64,000 nt of DNA. Origin: Gulosibacter sp. 10. Lineage in GTDB: Bacteria; Actinomycetota; Actinomycetes; Actinomycetales; Microbacteriaceae. The first letter of the stretch is position 1; each line of letters opens with the position of its first letter. The position numbers were made by a program, and so were the translations under genes. The notes beneath the pieces are model-generated. The model did no database searches, was not told where the DNA came from, and saw nothing but the letters and a program-made list of their open reading frames with translations. Positions 54,290-64,000 of this stretch are shown in pieces. The stretch lies in assembly GCF_900163695.1 (NCBI RefSeq), contig NZ_FUIC01000030.1:1-64000 (forward strand), in the 5' to 3' direction.

Positions 54290-54430
54290 CATGCTCCGGG
54301 GTCGGTGCAATTCCGAACCGGCGGTGATAGCCCGCGACCGCGACCCGTCCGACATGCATATGTCGAGCACGGGAAGCGCTGATCTGGTGAAATTCCAGAG
54401 CCGACAGTCAGAGTCTGGATGGGAGGCGCA
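54290..54430 (+). promoter_or_regulatory. FMN riboswitch (RFN element)
   Basis: The conserved core is clear. GGTGCAATTCCGAACCGGCG is followed by GTGATAGCCCGCGA, then further on GATCTGGTGAAATTCCAGAG, GCCGACAGTCAGAGTC and TGGATGGGAGGCG. It lies 120 bases before ribD and should shut the riboflavin operon down when FMN is plentiful. Confidence 0.93.
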
Positions 54431-54551
54431 TGGCCGACGCGATATCGCGTCGGCGCCGCTGGCGATCGCTCGCCGGGATCCGCGGAAGGATCCCGAGGGC
54501 TTCGCGAGTGTTCCCGTACCCCGGTGCCGCCGCAGGGGAAGGACACTCGGA

Positions 54552-55712
54552 ATGAACACGCAGGCATCCGCCGCCTCGAAGGCGCGCCGCTCGCCAGACG
54601 GCGATCGCGGGACGGGCTCCGCTATCTCCATCGGCGAGGCGATGCGCCGGGCGATCTCGCTCGCGCGCCGAGGGCCCGAGCACGGCCCGAATCCGCGAGT
54701 GGGCTGCGTGCTCCTTGCACCCGGGCACCTCGCCGGAAGAGGCGGGGATACGGCTCTGCGGACCGTCATCGGCGAGGGGCACCATCGCGGCGCGGGCACG
54801 CCGCACGCCGAGGTGGCCGCGCTGGCCGATGCGCGGCGTCGTGGATTCGACGTTCGCGGGTGCACGGCCGTGGTCACGCTGGAGCCCTGCCGCCACACCG
54901 GTCGCACCGGTCCGTGCACCGATGCCCTGATCCGAGCAGGGGCGGCCGAGGTCGTGTACGGCGCGCGGGATCCCGACCCGATCGCGGGCGGGGGCGGTGC
55001 GCTGCTCCGACGCCACGGGGTCCGGGTGCGCTCCGGCGTCGCGAGCGGTGAGGCGGAGGATCTCATCCGGGTCTGGGCCGCCTCGATTCGCGCCGGCCGG
55101 CCCTTCGTCTCGCTCAAGCTCGCGATGAGCCTCGACGGCCGCATCGCAGCGGCCGACGGCAGCAGCAAGTGGCTCACCTCGACCGCCTCGCGCGCGGCCG
55201 CCCACCGGCTGCGCGGCCGGGTCGGCGCCGTGCTCGTCGGCATGGGCACCGTCCTCGCAGACGACCCCCGGCTCACCGCCCGCAATGAGGCGCAGCGCCC
55301 TGCCGGGCATCAGCCGCTCCGCGTAGCCCTCGGCCGCCGAGCCGTGCCGGTCTCGGCGCGGATCCGCAGTTCGCCCGGCGAGTTTCTGCAGATCCCGCAC
55401 CGGGACCCGCGAGCGGCGCTCGACCTGCTCCGCGACCGCGGCGTCAGACACGTCCTCGTCGAGGGCGGTGCGAGGGTCGCAAGCGCGTTCCTGCGCGAGG
55501 CCCTCGTCGACGAGCTCGAGCTCCATATCGCCCCGCTGCTCCTCGGCTCGGGCGTTGGCGCCGTCGAGCGCCTCGGCGTCGAGACGCTCTCGGACGCCGA
55601 CCGCTGGCGGCTCGGCGCGATCGAGCGCAGCGGAGCCGATCTGCTCGTCCGAGCCGTCCCGGCGCCGGGAAACGCCGGGCGCACGCCCCCGAATCCATCC
55701 GTCAACCGCTAA
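54552..55712 (+). CDS. ribD: Bifunctional riboflavin biosynthesis deaminase/reductase
   Basis: A 386-residue enzyme for the second and third steps of riboflavin synthesis (deamination of the pyrimidine, then ribityl reduction with NADPH). The N-terminal zinc deaminase has HAE at 85-87 and [11 protein letters not shown] at 112-122. The C-terminal reductase has [38 protein letters not shown] and [17 protein letters not shown]. The region after [12 protein letters not shown] is shorter than usual, which may trim a loop. GGGGAAGGA fixes the ATG; the stop TAA is part of the AAGGAG serving ribE. First gene of the FMN-controlled operon. Confidence 0.92.
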   Translation: MNTQASAASKARRSPDGDRGTGSAISIGEAMRRAISLARRGPEHGPNPRVGCVLLAPGHLAGRGGDTALRTVIGEGHHRGAGTPHAEVAALADARRRGFDVRGCTAVVTLEPCRHTGRTGPCTDALIRAGAAEVVYGARDPDPIAGGGGALLRRHGVRVRSGVASGEAEDLIRVWAASIRAGRPFVSLKLAMSLDGRIAAADGSSKWLTSTASRAAAHRLRGRVGAVLVGMGTVLADDPRLTARNEAQRPAGHQPLRVALGRRAVPVSARIRSSPGEFLQIPHRDPRAALDLLRDRGVRHVLVEGGARVASAFLREALVDELELHIAPLLLGSGVGAVERLGVETLSDADRWRLGAIERSGADLLVRAVPAPGNAGRTPPNPSVNR

Positions 55713-55720
55713 GGAGCCCC

Positions 55721-56355
55721 ATGTTCACCGGACTCGTCGAGGAGATCGGCACGATCCTGCGCGCGGAACGCGCCGGAACGCGCGCCGACACCCTGCTCAC
55801 CATCGCGGCGGAAGCCGTCACCGCCGACGCCTCGCCCGGAGATTCGATCTCGGTCTCCGGCGTCTGCCTCACCGTCGTGCGGCGCTCGCCAGAGGGCGCG
55901 TTCACCGCCGAGGTCATGCGCGAGACGCTCGAGCGAAGCACCCTCGACCGGGCGGAGCCCGGCACCCGGGTCAACCTCGAGCGCGCGCTCCGGGCCGACT
56001 CCCGCCTGGGCGGGCATCTCGTCCAGGGCCACGTGGACGCGGTCGGCGAGTTGCGCTCCCGAACCGGGGCGAGCGCTGGGACGACCTGTGGTTCCGCGCG
56101 GATCCCGGCCTGACACGGTACATCGCGGAGAAGGGATCCATCGCCGTTGACGGCATCTCGCTCACGGTCACGGCCGTCGAGGCGGACGGGTTCGGCGTGT
56201 CCGTGATCCCGACCACCTCGGCGAGCACGACCATCGGTGCCCTCGTCCCGGGCGACCGCGTGAACCTCGAGGTCGACATCCTCGCCAAGTACGTCGAGCG
56301 CGCCCTTGCGGCGAACGCGCGGATTGCGCCCCGGGGACGGGAGGCGGCCCGATGA
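55721..56355 (+). pseudogene. ribE: Riboflavin synthase, frameshifted in the second domain
   Basis: The product should dismutate 6,7-dimethyl-8-ribityllumazine to riboflavin. The first part ([33 protein letters not shown]) is normal to about residue 113. The frame then runs into TGA at 56111-56113. The correct continuation, [20 protein letters not shown] then [20 protein letters not shown] and [11 protein letters not shown], lies in another frame to 56355. The shift falls between 56065 and 56085 and could be repaired by one inserted or two deleted bases. Restored, the protein would be about 211 residues, a normal length. It could be a real lesion or a sequencing error in a GC-rich run. The AAGGAG site precedes the ATG. 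Confidence 0.85.
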
Positions 56356-56987
56356 ACCGGGAAGCGCTGCTCCGCGCCTGCGCGGATCTCCGGGCGGGAC
56401 GCCCCGCGCTGGTCGCCGACGCCGCCGATCGCGAGAACGAGGTCGACGCGATCCTGGCCGCGGACCGGGCAACCCCGGAGTGGATCGCGTGGACGGTCCG
56501 CCACTCCTCGGGATTCCTCTGCGCACCCATGCCCGCAGACGTGGCGGATCGCCTCGGGCTGCCGCTCATGGTGCCTCGGAACGAGGACTCCCTGCGTACC
56601 GCCTACACCGTGAGCGCGGACGCCGCGAGCGGCATCACCACCGGGATCTCGGCGCGAGACCGGGCTGCGACGCTGCGGGTGCTGGCCGGGCGCGACTCCA
56701 TCGCCGCGGACCTCATCCGGCCGGGGCACGTGCTGCCGCTTCGGGCCGCGCCGGGCGGGGTGCTCGAGCGTCCTGGCCATACGGAGGCAGCGGTGGACCT
56801 GCTCCGGCTGGCCGGAGCGGGGGAGGTCGGCGCGATCGCCGAACTCGTGCACGACGCCGGGGACCCGATGCGTCTCGCGCAGGCACGGCGGCTTGCGGAG
56901 GACGAGGGGCTGGTGCTGCTCGCCATCGAGGACATCGTCGAGCGGATGCGCGGCACCCGGCCCGGTGAGCGAGAGGCAGCACGATGA
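56352..56987 (+). CDS. ribB: 3,4-dihydroxy-2-butanone 4-phosphate synthase, divergent
   Basis: A 211-residue stand-alone DHBP synthase, making the four-carbon precursor of the lumazine ring from ribulose 5-phosphate. Usual bacterial riboflavin operons have the fused RibBA, but no GTP cyclohydrolase II domain is here. Motifs: [60 protein letters not shown] and [14 protein letters not shown]. The metal-binding DxEDRENEGD motif is altered to [10 protein letters not shown] (Glu to Ala and Gly to Val). The ATG overlaps the end of ribE (ATGA). RibA must be supplied from elsewhere in the genome. Confidence 0.87.
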   Translation: MNREALLRACADLRAGRPALVADAADRENEVDAILAADRATPEWIAWTVRHSSGFLCAPMPADVADRLGLPLMVPRNEDSLRTAYTVSADAASGITTGISARDRAATLRVLAGRDSIAADLIRPGHVLPLRAAPGGVLERPGHTEAAVDLLRLAGAGEVGAIAELVHDAGDPMRLAQARRLAEDEGLVLLAIEDIVERMRGTRPGEREAAR

Positions 56988-57457
56988 GCGGCGAGGGCGC
57001 ACCGGAGCTGCACGCGGACGGTCGCGGCCTGCGCATCGTGATCGTCGTGGCCGAGTGGCACGGCGAGGTCACCGGAGCGCTGCTCGCGGGCGCGCAGCGG
57101 GCGCTCTCCCGGGCGGGCGCCCCACCGGCGGAGATCGTGCGCGTCCCGGGTGCATTCGAGCTGCCGGTGGCCGCCGCGCGGGTGCTGCGATCTCCGAGGG
57201 CGCCCGACGGGGTCGTGGCGCTCGGCTCGGTCGTTCGCGGCGGCACCCCGCATTTCGAGTACGTCTGCGGCGCGGTCGCCGACGGACTCGGATCGGTCGC
57301 GGTATCCACCGGGGTGCCGGTCGGGTTCGGCGTCCTCACGTGCGATACCGAGGAACAGGCGGTGGACCGCGCCGGGCTGCCCGGGTCGAGCGAGGACAAG
57401 GGCGCGGAGGCCGCGGACGCCGTGCTCGCCACGATCCGGGCCCTGGGGGACTGGTGA
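56984..57457 (+). CDS. ribH: 6,7-dimethyl-8-ribityllumazine synthase
   Basis: A 157-residue lumazine synthase that condenses the pyrimidine intermediate with dihydroxybutanone phosphate. Conserved features are [17 protein letters not shown], the [10 protein letters not shown] substrate loop, [20 protein letters not shown] with the catalytic His in TPHFE, and [20 protein letters not shown]. The ATG overlaps the ribB stop (ATGA). Last gene of the operon. Confidence 0.92.
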   Translation: MSGEGAPELHADGRGLRIVIVVAEWHGEVTGALLAGAQRALSRAGAPPAEIVRVPGAFELPVAAARVLRSPRAPDGVVALGSVVRGGTPHFEYVCGAVADGLGSVAVSTGVPVGFGVLTCDTEEQAVDRAGLPGSSEDKGAEAADAVLATIRALGDW

Positions 57458-57611
57458 CGATCCCTCGCCGCTGTTCAGCCCGATGCGGCACACTGGAGGT
57501 GAACTCGGACTGAACGTTCCTGAAACCCGCAGCGAGTGCAGGATCCGTCGATTTGCGCATCGATACTGTGCAGGCATCGGGAAGAGTCCCGATGAGAGGA
57601 GCGCGAGCACC

Positions 57612-58964
57612 GTGACCAGTACCGAATTCAAGAACACGCTCGGACCGGCCGATCCCGGCGAGGACCAGATCGATCTGCGGGTGTACGTGCTCGACACCTC
57701 CGTGCTGCTGAGCGACCCCGGCGCGATCTTCCGCTTCGAGGAGCACGCGATCGTGCTGCCGATCACGGTGATCGTCGAGCTCGAGAAGAAGCGCAACGAC
57801 CCCGAGATCGGCTATTTCGCGCGGCAGGCGCTGCGGCTGCTCGACCAGCTGCGCATCCGGCACGGGCAGCTCGACCGCCCGGTCCCGGTGGGCGAGGAGG
57901 GCGGCACGCTGCGGGTGGAGCTCAACCACTCGAGTCAGGACGTCCTCCCGCGCGGCATGCGGCTCGAGGACAACGACTCCCGCATCCTCGCCGTGGCCGC
58001 GAACCTCAGCGGCGACGGGCACCGCGTGACGGTGGTGTCGAAGGACCTGCCCATGCGCATCAAGGCCTCCGCGATCGGCCTCGACGCCGACGAGTACCGC
58101 CACGAGCTCGCGGCGGACACCGGCTACACCGGCACCGCGCAGATCGACCTCGCGGCGCAGGAGGTCGGCGAGCTCTACGAGCGCGAGGAGCTCGACACCC
58201 GCGCCGTCGACGGGCTGCCGGTGAACACGTCGCTCGTCATCCAGTCCGAGCGCGGCTCCGCGCTCGGCCGCGTGGTGGGCGAGGACCGCGTCCGGCTCGT
58301 GCGCGGCGACCGCGAGGTGTTCGGCCTGCACGGCCGCTCGGCCGAGCAGCGGCTCGCCATCGACCTGCTGCTCGACCCGGGCGTCGGCATCGTCTCGCTC
58401 GGCGGCAGCGCGGGCACGGGCAAATCGGCGCTCGCGCTCGCGGCCGGCCTGGATGCGGTGCTCGAGCGGCGGCTGCACCGCAAGATCATGGTGTTCCGGC
58501 CCCTCTTCGCGGTGGGCGGGCAGGAGCTCGGCTACCTGCCGGGCGACCAGGACGAGAAGATGAACCCGTGGGGCCAGGCCGTGTACGACACGCTCAGCTC
58601 GATCGTGTCGGACAACGTGCTCGACGAGGTCGTCGATCGCGGCATGCTCGAGATCCTGCCGCTCACGCACATCCGCGGCCGCTCGCTCCACGACGCCTAC
58701 GTGATCGTCGACGAGGCGCAGTCGCTCGAGCGCAACGTGCTGCTCACGATGCTCTCGCGCATCGGCGAGCGCTCGCGGGTCGTGCTCACCCACGACGTGG
58801 CCCAGCGCGACAACCTCCGCGTCGGACGGCATGACGGGGTCGCCTCGGTCATCGAGACCCTCAAGGGGCACCGGCTGTTCGGCCACATCACCCTCACCCG
58901 CTCCGAGCGGAGCGAGATCGCGGCGCTCGTCACGGAGCTGCTCGAGGACTACGAGCTGAGCTGA
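57612..58964 (+). CDS. phoH: PhoH family protein (PIN-PhoH)
   Basis: A 450-residue cytoplasmic protein combining an N-terminal PIN nuclease domain (about residues 18-165: [53 protein letters not shown]) with a C-terminal PhoH ATPase. Walker A is [16 protein letters not shown] near residue 264, Walker B is VIVDEAQS, and the segment [20 protein letters not shown] is typical. PIN-PhoH proteins are thought to act as RNA helicase-nucleases. The GTG start is 17 bases after GAGAGGAG. In other actinobacteria it usually follows uppS directly; here the riboflavin operon intervenes. Confidence 0.93.
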   Translation: MTSTEFKNTLGPADPGEDQIDLRVYVLDTSVLLSDPGAIFRFEEHAIVLPITVIVELEKKRNDPEIGYFARQALRLLDQLRIRHGQLDRPVPVGEEGGTLRVELNHSSQDVLPRGMRLEDNDSRILAVAANLSGDGHRVTVVSKDLPMRIKASAIGLDADEYRHELAADTGYTGTAQIDLAAQEVGELYEREELDTRAVDGLPVNTSLVIQSERGSALGRVVGEDRVRLVRGDREVFGLHGRSAEQRLAIDLLLDPGVGIVSLGGSAGTGKSALALAAGLDAVLERRLHRKIMVFRPLFAVGGQELGYLPGDQDEKMNPWGQAVYDTLSSIVSDNVLDEVVDRGMLEILPLTHIRGRSLHDAYVIVDEAQSLERNVLLTMLSRIGERSRVVLTHDVAQRDNLRVGRHDGVASVIETLKGHRLFGHITLTRSERSEIAALVTELLEDYELS

Positions 58965-58983
58965 TCCGGCGGCGCGATGCGGC

Positions 58984-59016
58984 GCGGGCGGGCCTGTTGA
59001 TAACCGGCTCGCCCGC
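58984..59016 (+). terminator. Probable hairpin terminator after phoH
   Basis: GCGGGCG with GGCC pairs with GGCT and CGCCCGC around an AT-rich loop containing TTGATAACC (10 of 11 pairs perfect, one mismatch). It lies 20 bases after the phoH stop. No T-tract follows. Confidence 0.5.
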
Positions 59017-59042
59017 GTCCGCCGTTTCCGTAGCCTGAGCGC

Positions 59043-59501
59043 GTGGAGATCACCGCCGCCTGCCTCGTCGCCTGCTGGGTCGCGCTCGTCACGCCGCCCC
59101 TCGTGCGGCACGACCTCGCCGAGCACCGGCTGCCGAACGCGCTCGTGATGCCCGGATGGGCCGTTGCGGCGACCTGCATCGGGCTCGCCTGGCTCTCGAG
59201 CAGCGCCTTCCCGCTCGGCGCGCTGCTCGCCGGGGCCGGCGCCTTCCTCCTGGCGCTGCTCGCCGCGCTCGGCGGCGGCCTCGGCATGGGGGATGCGAAG
59301 CTGCTGCTGCCGCTCGCGGCGGGCCTCGGCCTGCTCGGGGCGGAGGCCCTGCTGGTCGCGGGCCTCGTGGCCGCGCTGAGCGGGGGAGCGGCCGCGCTCG
59401 CACTGCTGCTCCGAGGGCGCGGCCGCGGCGCCAAACTGCCGTTCGGGCCCTTCCTCCTGCTGGGCTACTGGACGGGGTATCTCGCCGCGCATTTCGCGTA
59501 G
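59043..59501 (+). CDS. A24-type prepilin peptidase-like protein
   Basis: A 152-residue membrane protein with about five helices and the two aspartates of type IV prepilin peptidases. Asp24 lies in VRHDLAEHRLPN (the D-x-x-x-x-RIPN-type motif, here RLPN). Asp84 lies in GGGLGMGDAKLLLP (the GxGDxK motif). The N-terminal methyltransferase domain of long PilD forms is missing, as in TadV/CpaA. Its usual substrates are pilin leaders, but no pilus genes are in view; they would have to be elsewhere. GTG start. It stands alone between phoH and fumC. Confidence 0.83.
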   Translation: MEITAACLVACWVALVTPPLVRHDLAEHRLPNALVMPGWAVAATCIGLAWLSSSAFPLGALLAGAGAFLLALLAALGGGLGMGDAKLLLPLAAGLGLLGAEALLVAGLVAALSGGAAALALLLRGRGRGAKLPFGPFLLLGYWTGYLAAHFA

Positions 59502-59540
59502 CCTGGACTCGAACCGCATTCAACAGCGAAAGGGTCAAAC

Positions 59541-60947
59541 GTGGTGGAAAACCAGGATTCCGAGTTCCGCATCGAACACGACACCATGGGCGAGGTCCGG
59601 GTGCCGAAGCACGCGCTCTACGCGGCGCAGACGCAGCGCGCGGTGGAGAACTTCCCGATCTCCGGCCAGGGGCTCGAGGACCGTCAGGTCATCGCGCTCG
59701 CGCAGGTCAAGCGGGCCGCCGCCATCGTGAACGAGAAGCTCGGCATCATCGACGAGGGCCGCTCGAAGGCGATCGTCGCCGCCGCGGAGGAGATCATCTC
59801 GGGGCAGCACCTCGACCAGTTCCCGATCGACGTCTACCAGACCGGCTCGGGCACCTCCTCGAACATGAACACCAACGAGGTGCTCGCGCACCTCGCCACC
59901 GCATCGCTCGGCGAGCAGGTGCACCCCAACGACCACGTGAACGCGTCGCAGTCCTCCAACGACGTCTTCCCCACCTCGGTGCACGTCGCCGTGACGGGCG
60001 CGCTGCTCGAGGACCTGGTCCCCGCCCTGACCCGCCTCGCGGAGGCCTTCGAGGCCAAGGCGGAGCTGTGGAAGGACGTCGTCAAGTCGGGCCGCACCCA
60101 CCTGATGGACGCGACCCCCGTGACGCTCGGCCAGGAGTTCTCGGGCTACGCCCGGCAGATCCGCCTCGGCATCGCCCGCGTGCAGTCGACCATCGAGCGC
60201 GTCGCCGAGGTGCCGCTCGGCGGCACGGCCACCGGCACCGGCATCAACACGCCGAAGGGCTTCTCGGAGCAGGTCATCGCCGAGCTCGCCTCGAACACCG
60301 GCCTGCCGCTCACCGAGGCGGAGGACCACTTCGAGGCGCAGGGCGCGCGCGACGGCCTCGTCGAGGCCTCGGGGGCGCTGCGCACCATCGCCGTCTCGCT
60401 CGTGAAGATCAACAACGACCTGCGGTGGATGGGTTCGGGCCCGAACACCGGCCTCGGCGAGCTGCGCCTCCCGGACCTGCAGCCGGGCTCCTCGATCATG
60501 CCCGGCAAGGTGAACCCCGTCGTGCCCGAGGCCGTGCTCATGGTCTGCTCGCGCATCATCGGCAACGACGCGGCCATCGCGTTCGGCGGCGCCTCGGGCG
60601 CGTTCGAGCTCAACGTGCAGATCCCGCTCATGGGCACCGCGCTGCTCGAGTCCATCCGCCTGCTCGCGAACGCCTCGGTCGTGCTCGCCGAGAAGACGGT
60701 GGAGGGCCTCGAGGCGAACGAGGAGCGCGCGCGCCAGCTCGCCGAGTCCTCGCCCTCGATCGTGACGCCGCTCAACCGCGTCATCGGCTACGAGGCCGCC
60801 GCGAAGGTGGCCAAGCACGCCGTGGCCGAGAAGGTCACCGTGCGGCAGGCCGTCATCGACCTCGGCTTCGTCGAGCGCGGCGAGATCACCGAGGAGCAGC
60901 TCGACGAGCAGCTCGACGTGCTGAAGATGACCTCGCCGAACCTGTAG
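59541..60947 (+). CDS. fumC: Fumarate hydratase, class II
   Basis: A 468-residue, iron-independent fumarase of the TCA cycle. The signature [15 protein letters not shown] near residue 318 is intact. Other marks are [20 protein letters not shown] at the start, [33 protein letters not shown] and [20 protein letters not shown]. The GTG at 59541 is followed by a second GTG at 59544, and either could start. GCGAAAGGG lies upstream. The TAGCCT about 38 bases earlier may be its -10 element. Confidence 0.96.
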   Translation: MVENQDSEFRIEHDTMGEVRVPKHALYAAQTQRAVENFPISGQGLEDRQVIALAQVKRAAAIVNEKLGIIDEGRSKAIVAAAEEIISGQHLDQFPIDVYQTGSGTSSNMNTNEVLAHLATASLGEQVHPNDHVNASQSSNDVFPTSVHVAVTGALLEDLVPALTRLAEAFEAKAELWKDVVKSGRTHLMDATPVTLGQEFSGYARQIRLGIARVQSTIERVAEVPLGGTATGTGINTPKGFSEQVIAELASNTGLPLTEAEDHFEAQGARDGLVEASGALRTIAVSLVKINNDLRWMGSGPNTGLGELRLPDLQPGSSIMPGKVNPVVPEAVLMVCSRIIGNDAAIAFGGASGAFELNVQIPLMGTALLESIRLLANASVVLAEKTVEGLEANEERARQLAESSPSIVTPLNRVIGYEAAAKVAKHAVAEKVTVRQAVIDLGFVERGEITEEQLDEQLDVLKMTSPNL

Positions 60948-60962
60948 CGTCGCCCGACGGAA

Positions 60963-60995
60963 CCGCCCCCGCCCTGCACTGCAGGGCGGGGGCGG
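60963..60995. terminator. Bidirectional terminator between fumC and the DUF4245 gene
   Basis: CCGCCCCCGCCCT pairs with AGGGCGGGGGCGG around the loop GCACTGC. It lies 16 bases after the fumC stop and 30 bases before the converging DUF4245 stop. Confidence 0.75.
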
Positions 60996-61024
60996 ATCCG
61001 TTCGCGGGACGGCGGGCGGAGGTC

Positions 61025-61663
61025 TCAGAGGACGAGGCCGGCCAGCTCCTGGACGATCTCGGGGGAGTGGGGCCCGTAGAGCACGTAGGTGGAGCCGCCG
61101 TCGCGGCGGACGAGCGCGTAGGCCTTGTTGCCCGCCTCGTCCTCCTCGAGCACGCTGTAGTCGTACTCCTTCCACTCGACCCCGTCGATGATCACGGTGC
61201 CGGTGGGGGGCCTGCGGTCCACCATCTCGTAGACCCAGGTATCGTTCGCGTTGATGCCCTGGCTCAGGCCGACGTACTGCTGGGCGGAGTCGTCCTCCAC
61301 GAGGATGAAGCCGATGTACCACTCGGTGACGCCGTCGGCGCTCGTGCGGATCTCGGCCTGGTTCGACTGCCAGCCCTCCGGCACCTGCGGGTCGGCGAGC
61401 GGCTCCTCGAAGCCCGGCTGCGCCTCGGCGGCCACCGCATGGAAGTCGACGTCGGGCAGCTGCTCGCGGTCGTCGCGCGGCACGATCAGCACGAGCGCGA
61501 GCATCGCGATGAGCGAGACGCCGAGGGCCGCGATGAGGTTGTTGATCGTCTTGCGCTGGCGGTAGAGCCGCGAGTTCTCGGCCTTGCGGGCTGCCGTCTC
61601 CTCGGGAGTCTCGGGGCGGCCGAGCTCCGCGACGATCGGCGGTTCTTTCGTGCGTTTCGCCAA
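61025..61663 (-). CDS. DUF4245 membrane-anchored protein
   Basis: A 212-residue protein with one membrane helix at about residues 47-66 (NNLIAALGVSLIAMLALVLI) and an extracytoplasmic domain ending SPEIVQELAGLVL. The family is an actinobacterial DUF found next to xseB and fumC, as here, function unknown. The TTG at 61663, nine bases after the xseB stop, was chosen because GAGGAG precedes it. The longer frame upstream only repeats the end of xseB out of frame. Confidence 0.82.
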   Translation of the reverse strand: MAKRTKEPPIVAELGRPETPEETAARKAENSRLYRQRKTINNLIAALGVSLIAMLALVLIVPRDDREQLPDVDFHAVAAEAQPGFEEPLADPQVPEGWQSNQAEIRTSADGVTEWYIGFILVEDDSAQQYVGLSQGINANDTWVYEMVDRRPPTGTVIIDGVEWKEYDYSVLEEDEAGNKAYALVRRDGGSTYVLYGPHSPEIVQELAGLVL

Positions 61664-61671
61664 GGCCGCCG

Positions 61672-61923
61672 CTACTCCTCGTCCGCCGGGGAATCCTGCT
61701 GCTCGCGAGCGCGCTCGAGCCGCTCGCGAGCGCCCTTGAGCCACTCCTCGCAGCGTGCGGCCAGCGCCTCGCCGCGCTCCCAGAGCTGCAGCGACTGCTC
61801 CAGGGTCTGCGAGCCCTGCTCGAGCGACTGGACGATGAGGGCGAGCTCGTCTCGGGCCTCTTCGAAGCTCAGGTCCTGCACGGGGCGGGGGGCTTCGGCG
61901 TCGGGGGAAGTCATGGGGTTCAT
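61672..61923 (-). CDS. xseB: Exodeoxyribonuclease VII small subunit
   Basis: An 83-residue helical protein. The family stretch LSFEEARDELALIVQSLEQG, then LEQSLQLWERGEALAARCEEW, forms the antiparallel coiled-coil hairpin that binds XseA. The ATG at 61923 overlaps the xseA stop (ATGA); a second Met three codons later (61914) is possible. The pair degrades single-stranded DNA from both ends to acid-soluble oligonucleotides. Confidence 0.9.
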   Translation of the reverse strand: MNPMTSPDAEAPRPVQDLSFEEARDELALIVQSLEQGSQTLEQSLQLWERGEALAARCEEWLKGARERLERAREQQDSPADEE

Positions 61924-63134
61924 TCTACGGCTGCCTCGATTCGTCCATCGGTGACCCGGATGCTCAGGCGGTCGCCGGCGGCGACCTGATCGGTCTCGGT
62001 GACCACGGTGCGCTCCTCGGGCGCGGGGCCGGTGCGCTCGACGATCGCGTAGCCGCGCTGCAGCGTGCCCAGCGGCGAGAGCGAGTTGAGGCGCTGCCGC
62101 AGCGAGATGACGGCGTCCAGGGAGTGCTGCACGCGCCGGTCGACGAGCTCGACGCCGCGGGCGGCGAGGCGCATGAGCTCCTCGCCGCGCTGATCGACCA
62201 TCCACACCGGGTCGGCGATCACGGGTCGCGAGCGGAGCGACTCGAAGTACTGGCTCTCGACGCGGATGCGCTCGGTGATCCGCCCGCGCAGCCGGGCGCG
62301 GGCCTGCTCGACGATGTCGAGCTGCTCGGCGACATCGGGCACCACGCGCTTCGCGGCGTCGGTGGGGGTGGATGCGCGCAGGTCCGCCACCTCGTCGAGC
62401 AGCGGCCGGTCGGCCTCGTGGCCGATCGCGCTCACGATGGGCGTGCGCGCCGCGGCGGCCGCCCGCACGAGCGATTCGTCCGAGAACGGCAGCAGGTGGA
62501 GGAAGTCGCCGCCGCCGCGGGCGATGATGATCACGTCCACCTCGGGGTCCGCGTCGAGCTCGAGGATGGCGGCGGTGACCTCCGGCACCGTGCTGTCGCC
62601 CTGCACGCGCGTGTGGATCGTGCGGAAGCGCACGGCCGGCCAGCGGAGCTCCGCGTTGCGGCGCACGTCCTTCTCCGCGTCCGACTCGCGCCCGGTGATG
62701 AGGCCGATGCGCTGCGGCAGGAAGGGGAGCGGCTTCTTCAGCGCGGGGTCGAACAGGCCCTCCTCGGCCAGCTTGCGGCGCAGCCGCTCGAGCTGCTCGA
62801 GCAGGTTGCCGACGCCGGCGTGCCGCATGTCGTAGACCTGGAAGGAGAGCGTGCCGCCCTTGACCCAGAAGTCGGGCTTCGCGTTGATGACCACGCGATC
62901 GCCCTTCTTGAACTCGCCGCCGATGCGCTCGCGCACACTGCGCCAGACGGTGAGCGAGATGCTCGCGTCCTCGTCGAGATCGCGGAGCTTGGCGTACGCG
63001 TGGCCGCCGCGCACGTCGTAGCTGGTGAGCTCGCCCTCGACCCAGGCCGAGCCGAGCCGGGCGATCCACTCGCGGATGGACTGCGAGATGAACCGCACCT
63101 GGAACGGCTGCTCGGGGGTCGACTGCGCTGCCAT
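61920..63134 (-). CDS. xseA: Exodeoxyribonuclease VII large subunit
   Basis: A 404-residue catalytic subunit. An OB-fold covers about residues 10-115 ([20 protein letters not shown] region). Then comes the catalytic domain with [40 protein letters not shown] and [20 protein letters not shown], all family marks. A C-terminal coiled coil follows. The ATG at 63134 has GAGGA seven bases upstream; the ATG at 63146 directly touches an AGGGA and is unlikely. It diverges from ispH, 46 bases apart. Confidence 0.94.
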   Translation of the reverse strand: MAAQSTPEQPFQVRFISQSIREWIARLGSAWVEGELTSYDVRGGHAYAKLRDLDEDASISLTVWRSVRERIGGEFKKGDRVVINAKPDFWVKGGTLSFQVYDMRHAGVGNLLEQLERLRRKLAEEGLFDPALKKPLPFLPQRIGLITGRESDAEKDVRRNAELRWPAVRFRTIHTRVQGDSTVPEVTAAILELDADPEVDVIIIARGGGDFLHLLPFSDESLVRAAAAARTPIVSAIGHEADRPLLDEVADLRASTPTDAAKRVVPDVAEQLDIVEQARARLRGRITERIRVESQYFESLRSRPVIADPVWMVDQRGEELMRLAARGVELVDRRVQHSLDAVISLRQRLNSLSPLGTLQRGYAIVERTGPAPEERTVVTETDQVAAGDRLSIRVTDGRIEAAVE

Positions 63135-63167
63135 GGGCGTCCTCATTCCCTGTGATCGGTGGCTCGG

Positions 63168-63173
63168 TAGACT
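63168..63173 (+). promoter_or_regulatory. TAGACT -10 element of ispH (predicted leaderless)
   Basis: TAGACT ends seven bases before the ispH GTG, and no ribosome binding site is visible in between. Same geometry as at mfd, mazG and lemA. Confidence 0.45.
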
Positions 63174-63180
63174 GGGCGGC

Positions 63181-64000
63181 GTGACTGAACCGACTGTGCT
63201 GCTGCCGACGCCCCGGGTGCCTCGCCCGGGCGCGGTGCTCGAGGACCGGCCCGTGGCCGGGACCAAGCGCGTCGTGCTGGCCGCCCCTCGAGGATACTGC
63301 GCCGGGGTGGATCGGGCGGTCGTGGCTGTGGATAAGGCGCTCGAGCACTACGGCGCGCCCGTGTACGTGCGCAAGCAGATCGTGCACAACAAGCACGTCG
63401 TGAGCGAGCTCGAGGCGCGCGGCGCGATCTTCGTGGACGAGGTGGACGAGGTCCCCCCGGGCTCGCACCTGGTGTTCTCGGCCCACGGCGTCTCGCCGAT
63501 GGTGAAGGAGGCGGCCGCCGAGCGCGATCTCGAGACGATCGACGCGACCTGCCCGCTCGTCACGAAGGTGCACCGCGAGGCGGCCCGGTTCTCGAAGCAG
63601 GGCCGCGACATCTTCCTCATCGGCCACGACGGCCACGAGGAGGTCGAGGGCACCGCCGGGCACGGCGGCGACCGGGTGACGATCGTGAACAGCCCCGAGG
63701 AGGCCGAGACCGTCGAGGTGCGCGACCCCGACAACGTCGTCTGGCTCTCCCAGACCACGCTCTCGGTGGACGAGACGATGGAGACGGTGAACCGGCTCCG
63801 CACGCGCTTCCCGAACCTCCAGGACCCGCCCTCCGACGACATCTGCTACGCCACCACGAACCGGCAGGCGGCGATCAAGCGCATCGCTGCGCGGGCCGAC
63901 CTCGTGATCGTCGTGGGCTCCGCCAACTCCTCCAACTCGGTGAGGCTCGTCGAGGTGGCCCTGCAGTACGGGGCCGGGGCCGCCCACCGCATCGACTACC
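63181..64000 (+). CDS. ispH: 4-hydroxy-3-methylbut-2-enyl diphosphate reductase, 3' partial
   Basis: Last enzyme of the MEP isoprenoid pathway, an [4Fe-4S] protein giving IPP and DMAPP. The window end cuts it after about 273 residues. Visible family segments are [20 protein letters not shown] with the first cluster Cys, [33 protein letters not shown] with the second Cys, [52 protein letters not shown] with the third Cys, and [17 protein letters not shown]. The N-terminus has an extra 25-residue Pro/Val-rich lead, as in other actinobacteria. GTG start. Confidence 0.95.
   Translation, partial: MTEPTVLLPTPRVPRPGAVLEDRPVAGTKRVVLAAPRGYCAGVDRAVVAVDKALEHYGAPVYVRKQIVHNKHVVSELEARGAIFVDEVDEVPPGSHLVFSAHGVSPMVKEAAAERDLETIDATCPLVTKVHREAARFSKQGRDIFLIGHDGHEEVEGTAGHGGDRVTIVNSPEEAETVEVRDPDNVVWLSQTTLSVDETMETVNRLRTRFPNLQDPPSDDICYATTNRQAAIKRIAARADLVIVVGSANSSNSVRLVEVALQYGAGAAHRIDY

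Overview
The window is high-GC DNA (roughly 70% by eye) with the conserved gene order of an actinobacterium. Supporting markers are mycothiol conjugate amidase (mca), a TTG-started isoprenyl diphosphate synthase next to it, DUF501, DUF4245 and DUF4307 proteins, an FtsB-like divisome protein beside enolase, and DtxR/IdeR-type iron box sequence. Gene content and order fit Micrococcales, most likely Microbacteriaceae (a Leucobacter-like organism); the genus is inference.

There are two core blocks. The left one (0-6 kb, 11.6-13.7 kb, 31-34.9 kb) carries rplY(ctc)-pth-dtd-mfd, mazG-hisS, eno-ftsB-DUF501 and a type II NADH dehydrogenase, followed by an odd tRNA-Leu(UAA). The right one (47.9-64 kb) carries lemA, an AI-2E family exporter, ilvA, greA, DUF4307, mca, uppS, phoH, an A24 prepilin peptidase, fumC, DUF4245, xseB, xseA and ispH (cut by the window end).

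Accessory blocks sit between and inside these. At 6-9.1 kb a BCCT transporter and a luciferase-like flavin monooxygenase diverge. At 9.1-11.6 kb lies a decayed patch with an AbiEi antitoxin whose AbiEii toxin is reduced to its C-terminus, plus two small membrane proteins. At 13.3-20.5 kb, all on the minus strand, is a probable amine or betaine catabolic set: TetR regulator, flavin amine oxidase, SDR, a 34-residue symporter accessory protein, a sodium:solute symporter and a TMADH/OYE-type Fe-S flavoprotein whose frame runs antisense into hisS. At 20.6-30.7 kb is one minus-strand operon with four luciferase-like FMN enzymes and a complete peptide-type ABC importer. At 34.9-41.9 kb a Crp/Fnr regulator diverges, across an iron box, from a siderophore uptake operon that also encodes a DszC/acyl-CoA-dehydrogenase-like flavoprotein, a cupin and an MFS transporter.

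At 41.9-47.9 kb lies the least familiar locus: a TPR-like protein diverging from two overlapping unrecognised genes, an LpqH-like lipoprotein and a stand-alone CHAT (caspase-like) protease with an intact His/Cys dyad. The CHAT start codon lies inside a perfect 14-bp inverted repeat. This is the best candidate in the window for an undescribed system.

A riboflavin operon (FMN riboswitch, ribD, frameshifted ribE, divergent ribB, ribH) is inserted between uppS and phoH. Because five luciferase-like FMN enzymes and other flavoproteins are encoded nearby, flavin demand is a recurrent theme.
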